The notes beneath the pieces are model-generated. The model was not told where the DNA came from. It made no database searches and saw nothing but the letters and a program-made list of their open reading frames with translations. A stretch of DNA of 64,000 nt, from positions 28,756 to 92,755 of the forward strand of contig JAJXZT010000006.1 in the NCBI GenBank assembly GCA_021779935.1, in the 5' to 3' direction. Position 1 is the stretch's first letter. Each line of letters starts with the position of its first letter. A program made the translations under genes and the position numbers. Shown here piece after piece: positions 61,732 to 64,000 of the stretch. This DNA is from Acidobacteriota bacterium (GTDB lineage Bacteria; Acidobacteriota; Terriglobia; Terriglobales; Acidobacteriaceae).

Positions 61732-62166
61732 TTAACCAGCGACGACCTCGAGACCCATCGAGCGCGCAGTTCCTTTCACGCTCTTGATGGCGGCTTCGAG
61801 AGAGGCTGCATTGAGGTCCGGCATTTTCTGCTTGGCGATTTCCATCACCTGCTTCTCGGTGACCTTGCCAACCTTGTCCTTGTTCGGCGTGCCGGAACCC
61901 TTAGCAATTCCCGCGGCACGCTTCAGCAGTACGGCGGCCGGCGGGGTCTTGGTGACGAACGTAAAGCTGCGATCGCTATAAACCGTGATGACAACCGGAA
62001 CGATCAGGCCGGCCAGTTCCTTGTTCTGCGTGCGAGCATTGAACTGCTTGCAGAACTCCATGATGTTGACCTGCGCCTGGCCAAGGGCCGGACCCACCGG
62101 AGGTGCCGGCGTTGCCTTGCCCGCTTCAATCTGCAGCTTTACCGATCCTGTAACTTTCTTTGCCAT
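61732..62166 (-). CDS. rplK: 50S ribosomal protein L11
   Basis: This 144-residue protein forms the GTPase-associated centre. [20 protein letters not shown] with its proline-rich linker, [15 protein letters not shown] and the C-terminal [11 protein letters not shown] segment match L11. It lies 113 nt downstream of nusG. The first base pairs of the gap include the palindromic CCCGGG pair around 62214-62238. Confidence 0.98.
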   Translation of the reverse strand: MAKKVTGSVKLQIEAGKATPAPPVGPALGQAQVNIMEFCKQFNARTQNKELAGLIVPVVITVYSDRSFTFVTKTPPAAVLLKRAAGIAKGSGTPNKDKVGKVTEKQVMEIAKQKMPDLNAASLEAAIKSVKGTARSMGLEVVAG

Positions 62167-62279
62167 TGCTTACCTTTCCTGTTTTGCGGTCCCGCCTCGC
62201 TTATCGTGAGGCCCCGGGTCTAGGATTTTCGGCCCGGGCGGATTCAAGGGAACCGCTATATCGAACCCATGTACTGCAA

Positions 62280-62936
62280 CTACGTAATAATCTTTTCGAC
62301 TTGTCCAAACTCCAATTCCACCGGAGTTGAACGCCCGAAGATCGTCACCATGACCTTCAAGGTTTCGCGGTCTTCGTTGACTTCGTCGACCACTCCCTGG
62401 AACGTTGCGAACGGTCCCTCGGTGATGCGAACCTGTTCGTTCTTTTCGAACTTGACCTTGAGCTTCGGCTTTTCCTTGCCTTGCGCAACCCGGTAGACGA
62501 TCTGGTTCACTTCCTCGTCCGAGAGCGGCGTTGGCTGCTGTCCCGTACCCACAAAGCCGGTGACGCGAGGCGTCGACTTGACCACGTGCCAGACGTGATC
62601 ATCCATGTCCATCTCCACCAGCACGTAGCCGGGATAGAACATGCGCTCGCTGGTGTACTTCTTGCCGCCGCGAACTTCCGTGACCGCCTCGGTCGGAATC
62701 AGCACGCGGCCAATCCGTCCTTCCAGTCCAAATGCGTGGATGCGCGACTCCAGGGACTCTCGCACCTTGCGCTCAAACCCGGAATACGTATGGATGATGT
62801 ACCACTTCATATTCGGGTTCACTGGAGCTTCGGGCGTTTGTCCGCCCGCGGCCTCGACCGGTTGCGCGGCTTCTGCGCCGGCACCGTTCTGGTTTGGCTC
62901 TTGCCCGTTGCTCTCGTTCTTGTTCGTATCTTCCAT
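62280..62936 (-). CDS. nusG: Transcription termination/antitermination factor NusG with N-terminal extension
   Basis: This 218-residue protein has an NGN domain beginning [20 protein letters not shown] (residue 43) and a KOW domain at the C-terminus ([20 protein letters not shown]). It couples RNA polymerase to Rho or to the ribosome. The first 42 residues are a polar, Asn/Gln/Glu/Ala-rich extension not found in typical NusG. The start could instead be the ATG at residue 43 (62810), but neither has a strong ribosome binding site. Confidence 0.95.
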   Translation of the reverse strand: MEDTNKNESNGQEPNQNGAGAEAAQPVEAAGGQTPEAPVNPNMKWYIIHTYSGFERKVRESLESRIHAFGLEGRIGRVLIPTEAVTEVRGGKKYTSERMFYPGYVLVEMDMDDHVWHVVKSTPRVTGFVGTGQQPTPLSDEEVNQIVYRVAQGKEKPKLKVKFEKNEQVRITEGPFATFQGVVDEVNEDRETLKVMVTIFGRSTPVELEFGQVEKIIT

Positions 62937-63043
62937 AAAGAGAATCCGACCTCAGTTACGTTAACCCGAGGTCATTCGACCGAATCCATTTCCTCGCGGT
63001 ACAGTCCGGCCTGCCCCTGCTGCGGGTTTTTCCGCCCCGCCGG

Positions 63044-63304
63044 CTAGCGGCCCGTCAGATAGCCGATGGCCGCATCGATAACCTTGCCGAGGATGCCATC
63101 CACTATCCAGAAGAAAGCTCCAAAGATGAAGACCGTGATGATGGTGACAACTGTGGTTGCCTGCACATCCTTCAGGGATGGCGTCGTCACCTTCTTCATC
63201 TCGTTGCGGACTTCGTTGTAAAAGCCCTTGACGCGCTGCGGCCAGCTCTTGAGCCGCGCACTCAACTTGTTGTCGTCCACGGTTGCCACTGCTGCCTTCG
63301 CCAT
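63044..63304 (-). CDS. secE: Preprotein translocase subunit SecE
   Basis: This 86-residue protein has a basic N-terminal region, the SecE motif GFYNEVRNEMKKVTTPSLKD (residues 28-47), and one membrane helix (TTVVTIITVFIFGAFFWIVD). It is the clamp subunit of SecYEG. An AGGA lies 8 nt before the ATG. It sits between tRNA-Trp and nusG, as in most bacteria. Confidence 0.95.
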   Translation of the reverse strand: MAKAAVATVDDNKLSARLKSWPQRVKGFYNEVRNEMKKVTTPSLKDVQATTVVTIITVFIFGAFFWIVDGILGKVIDAAIGYLTGR

Positions 63305-63410
63305 TGTCTGAATCCTGCTTCCTCGCGGTCACGTTACATCGGCGCCATTGGCTGCCCGCATACCGCGTACTACCAAAACTCTGTCGCTCAACCCACCCCA
63401 TGCGGGTGAA

Positions 63411-63486
63411 TGGCAGGGGCGGAGGGATTCGAACCCCCAAGTCCGGTTTTGGAGACCGGCAGTTTAACCGTTGAGCTTACGCCCCT
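63411..63486 (-). tRNA. tRNA-Trp (anticodon CCA)
   Basis: The minus strand gives an acceptor stem AGGGGCG/CGCCCCT (63486-63480 with 63421-63415), a D-arm with AGCTCAACGGTTAAACT, an anticodon stem-loop with CT-CCA-AA, and a T-arm GGGGGTTCGAATCCC. The discriminator base is G and CCA is encoded at 63413-63411. tRNA-Trp between rpmG and secE is a common bacterial arrangement. Confidence 0.96.
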
Positions 63487-63566
63487 GTAACTCGTCCCGA
63501 GTGCGGCGGCACCCGGGACATCAGGCGGTCGCGGAAACACACGCTGGATCCGCCTGCATCTCGATG

Positions 63567-63719
63567 CTACTTCACTTCCTTGTGCGCCGTGTGCTTGCGG
63601 CACTTGCGGCAGAACTTGTTGAACTCGAGACGCTCGGTAGTCGTCTTCCGGTTCTTGGTCGTCGAATAATTGCGGTTTTTACAGACGGAGCATTGAAGCT
63701 GGCAAATCTCGCGGGGCAT
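63567..63719 (-). CDS. rpmG: 50S ribosomal protein L33 (zinc-binding form)
   Basis: This 50-residue protein, too short for many gene finders, starts [20 protein letters not shown] and has C10-x2-C13 and C37-x2-C40 zinc-ribbon pairs, ending [26 protein letters not shown] is the typical L33 core. It lies between tuf and tRNA-Trp, as in many bacteria. The ATG is at 63719. Confidence 0.95.
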   Translation of the reverse strand: MPREICQLQCSVCKNRNYSTTKNRKTTTERLEFNKFCRKCRKHTAHKEVK

Positions 63720-63874
63720 GTCCCACTCCTTCTTGGATTACCCCGCAGCTTGGTACCGCGAGGCCTTGCCCGGGTCGATGCCCGGGAATCAGCAATCGCA
63801 TTTGCGACTGCCGAAGACTACTTCAACAACTCGGCGCGGACGGAGCCATGAAGCCCCGCCCGTCCGTTTACCAT
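63720..63874 (-). other. tuf-rpmG intergenic region
   Basis: This 155-nt gap has no gene. It has a short CCCGGG-type repeat (CCCGGGTCGATGCCCGGG, 63768-63785) that may form a hairpin after tuf. Confidence 0.4.
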
Positions 63875-64000
63875 TTACTGAACGATCTCGGTGATGGTAC
63901 CGGCGCCGACCGTGCGTCCGCCTTCGCGGATGGCAAAGCGCAGGCCCTTTTCCATCGCCACCGGCGTGATCAGCTCGATCTCCAGCGTCACGTTGTCGCC
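63875..64000 (-). CDS. tuf: Elongation factor Tu, C-terminal end (cut by window edge)
   Basis: The last 41 codons read [20 protein letters not shown] and [12 protein letters not shown], with the conserved [14 protein letters not shown] in between. This is domain 3 of EF-Tu, which delivers aminoacyl-tRNA to the ribosome. The rest lies outside the window. It heads the secE-nusG-ribosomal-rpoBC region. Confidence 0.97.
   Translation of the reverse strand, partial: GDNVTLEIELITPVAMEKGLRFAIREGGRTVGAGTITEIVQ

Overview
The window is a GC-rich bacterial chromosome segment that looks like a member of the Acidobacteriota (Terriglobia/Koribacter-like). This lineage call is inference from gene content. 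It rests on a large Oar-type TonB-dependent receptor with an N-terminal carboxypeptidase-regulatory domain, several exported TPR and CarboxypepD_reg proteins, a hemE-hemH-hemG cluster, an unusual tandem ThyX, a DUF4388 response regulator and the general protein style. I recognise no phage, insertion sequence, CRISPR array or rRNA. It reads as core chromosome with scattered small accessory genes.

Layout. 1-580: start of a MurJ-type flippase (minus, cut by the window edge). 705-1253: ppa. 1322-4732: haem operon hemE-hemH-hemG (minus). 4841-6505: a DUF2071 protein and an exported protein. 6770-9000: tandem thyX and a TPR protein. 9019-9841: two small unknown genes. 10098-13212: recA, a STAS protein and an exported GH13 amylase. 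13325-16636: Oar-like receptor. 17099-21126: trmFO and two MacB-type permeases. 21157-24736: der and a divergent DinG-like helicase. 24971-26801: queD-queE-queC. 26875-27948: exported CarboxypepD_reg/TPR protein. 28057-32047: moeA-moaC-response regulator-mogA-lipid kinase. 32145-34557: three membrane-protein genes. 34781-36847: ligA. 36956-39219: otsB-otsA (trehalose). 39295-42288: small membrane protein, HIT hydrolase, rpsA. 42429-43859: orphan DHp-like membrane protein, two small exported proteins and a LysW-like zinc-ribbon protein. 44017-46267: M28 peptidase and rhomboid protease. 46341-49867: ABM-like protein, pyk, YihY, GNAT. 49946-64000: the classical transcription/translation cluster, minus strand, in transcription order tuf, rpmG, tRNA-Trp, secE, nusG, rplK, rplA, rplJ, rplL, rpoB, rpoC.

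How the genes work together. The main pathway units are haem synthesis, queuosine/7-deazaguanine synthesis, molybdenum-cofactor synthesis, trehalose synthesis, and the ribosome/RNA polymerase operon.

What stands out. RpoB carries an N-terminal insertion of about 60 residues with eight cysteines in CxC/CxxC pairs. rplL is flanked by two nearly identical 20-nt hairpins and separated from rpoB by about 850 nt containing an attenuator-like hairpin. Several genes (thyX, trmFO, ligA, possibly moeA) have a TANNNT -10-like box ending 6-7 nt before the start codon and no Shine-Dalgarno sequence, which suggests leaderless transcription. ThyX is a tandem in which the two halves each keep a different part of the signature. 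A LysW-like carrier protein lacks the usual C-terminal acceptor motif, and a STAS protein lacks the phosphorylatable serine. I did not find a clearly new multi-gene defence or mobile system.
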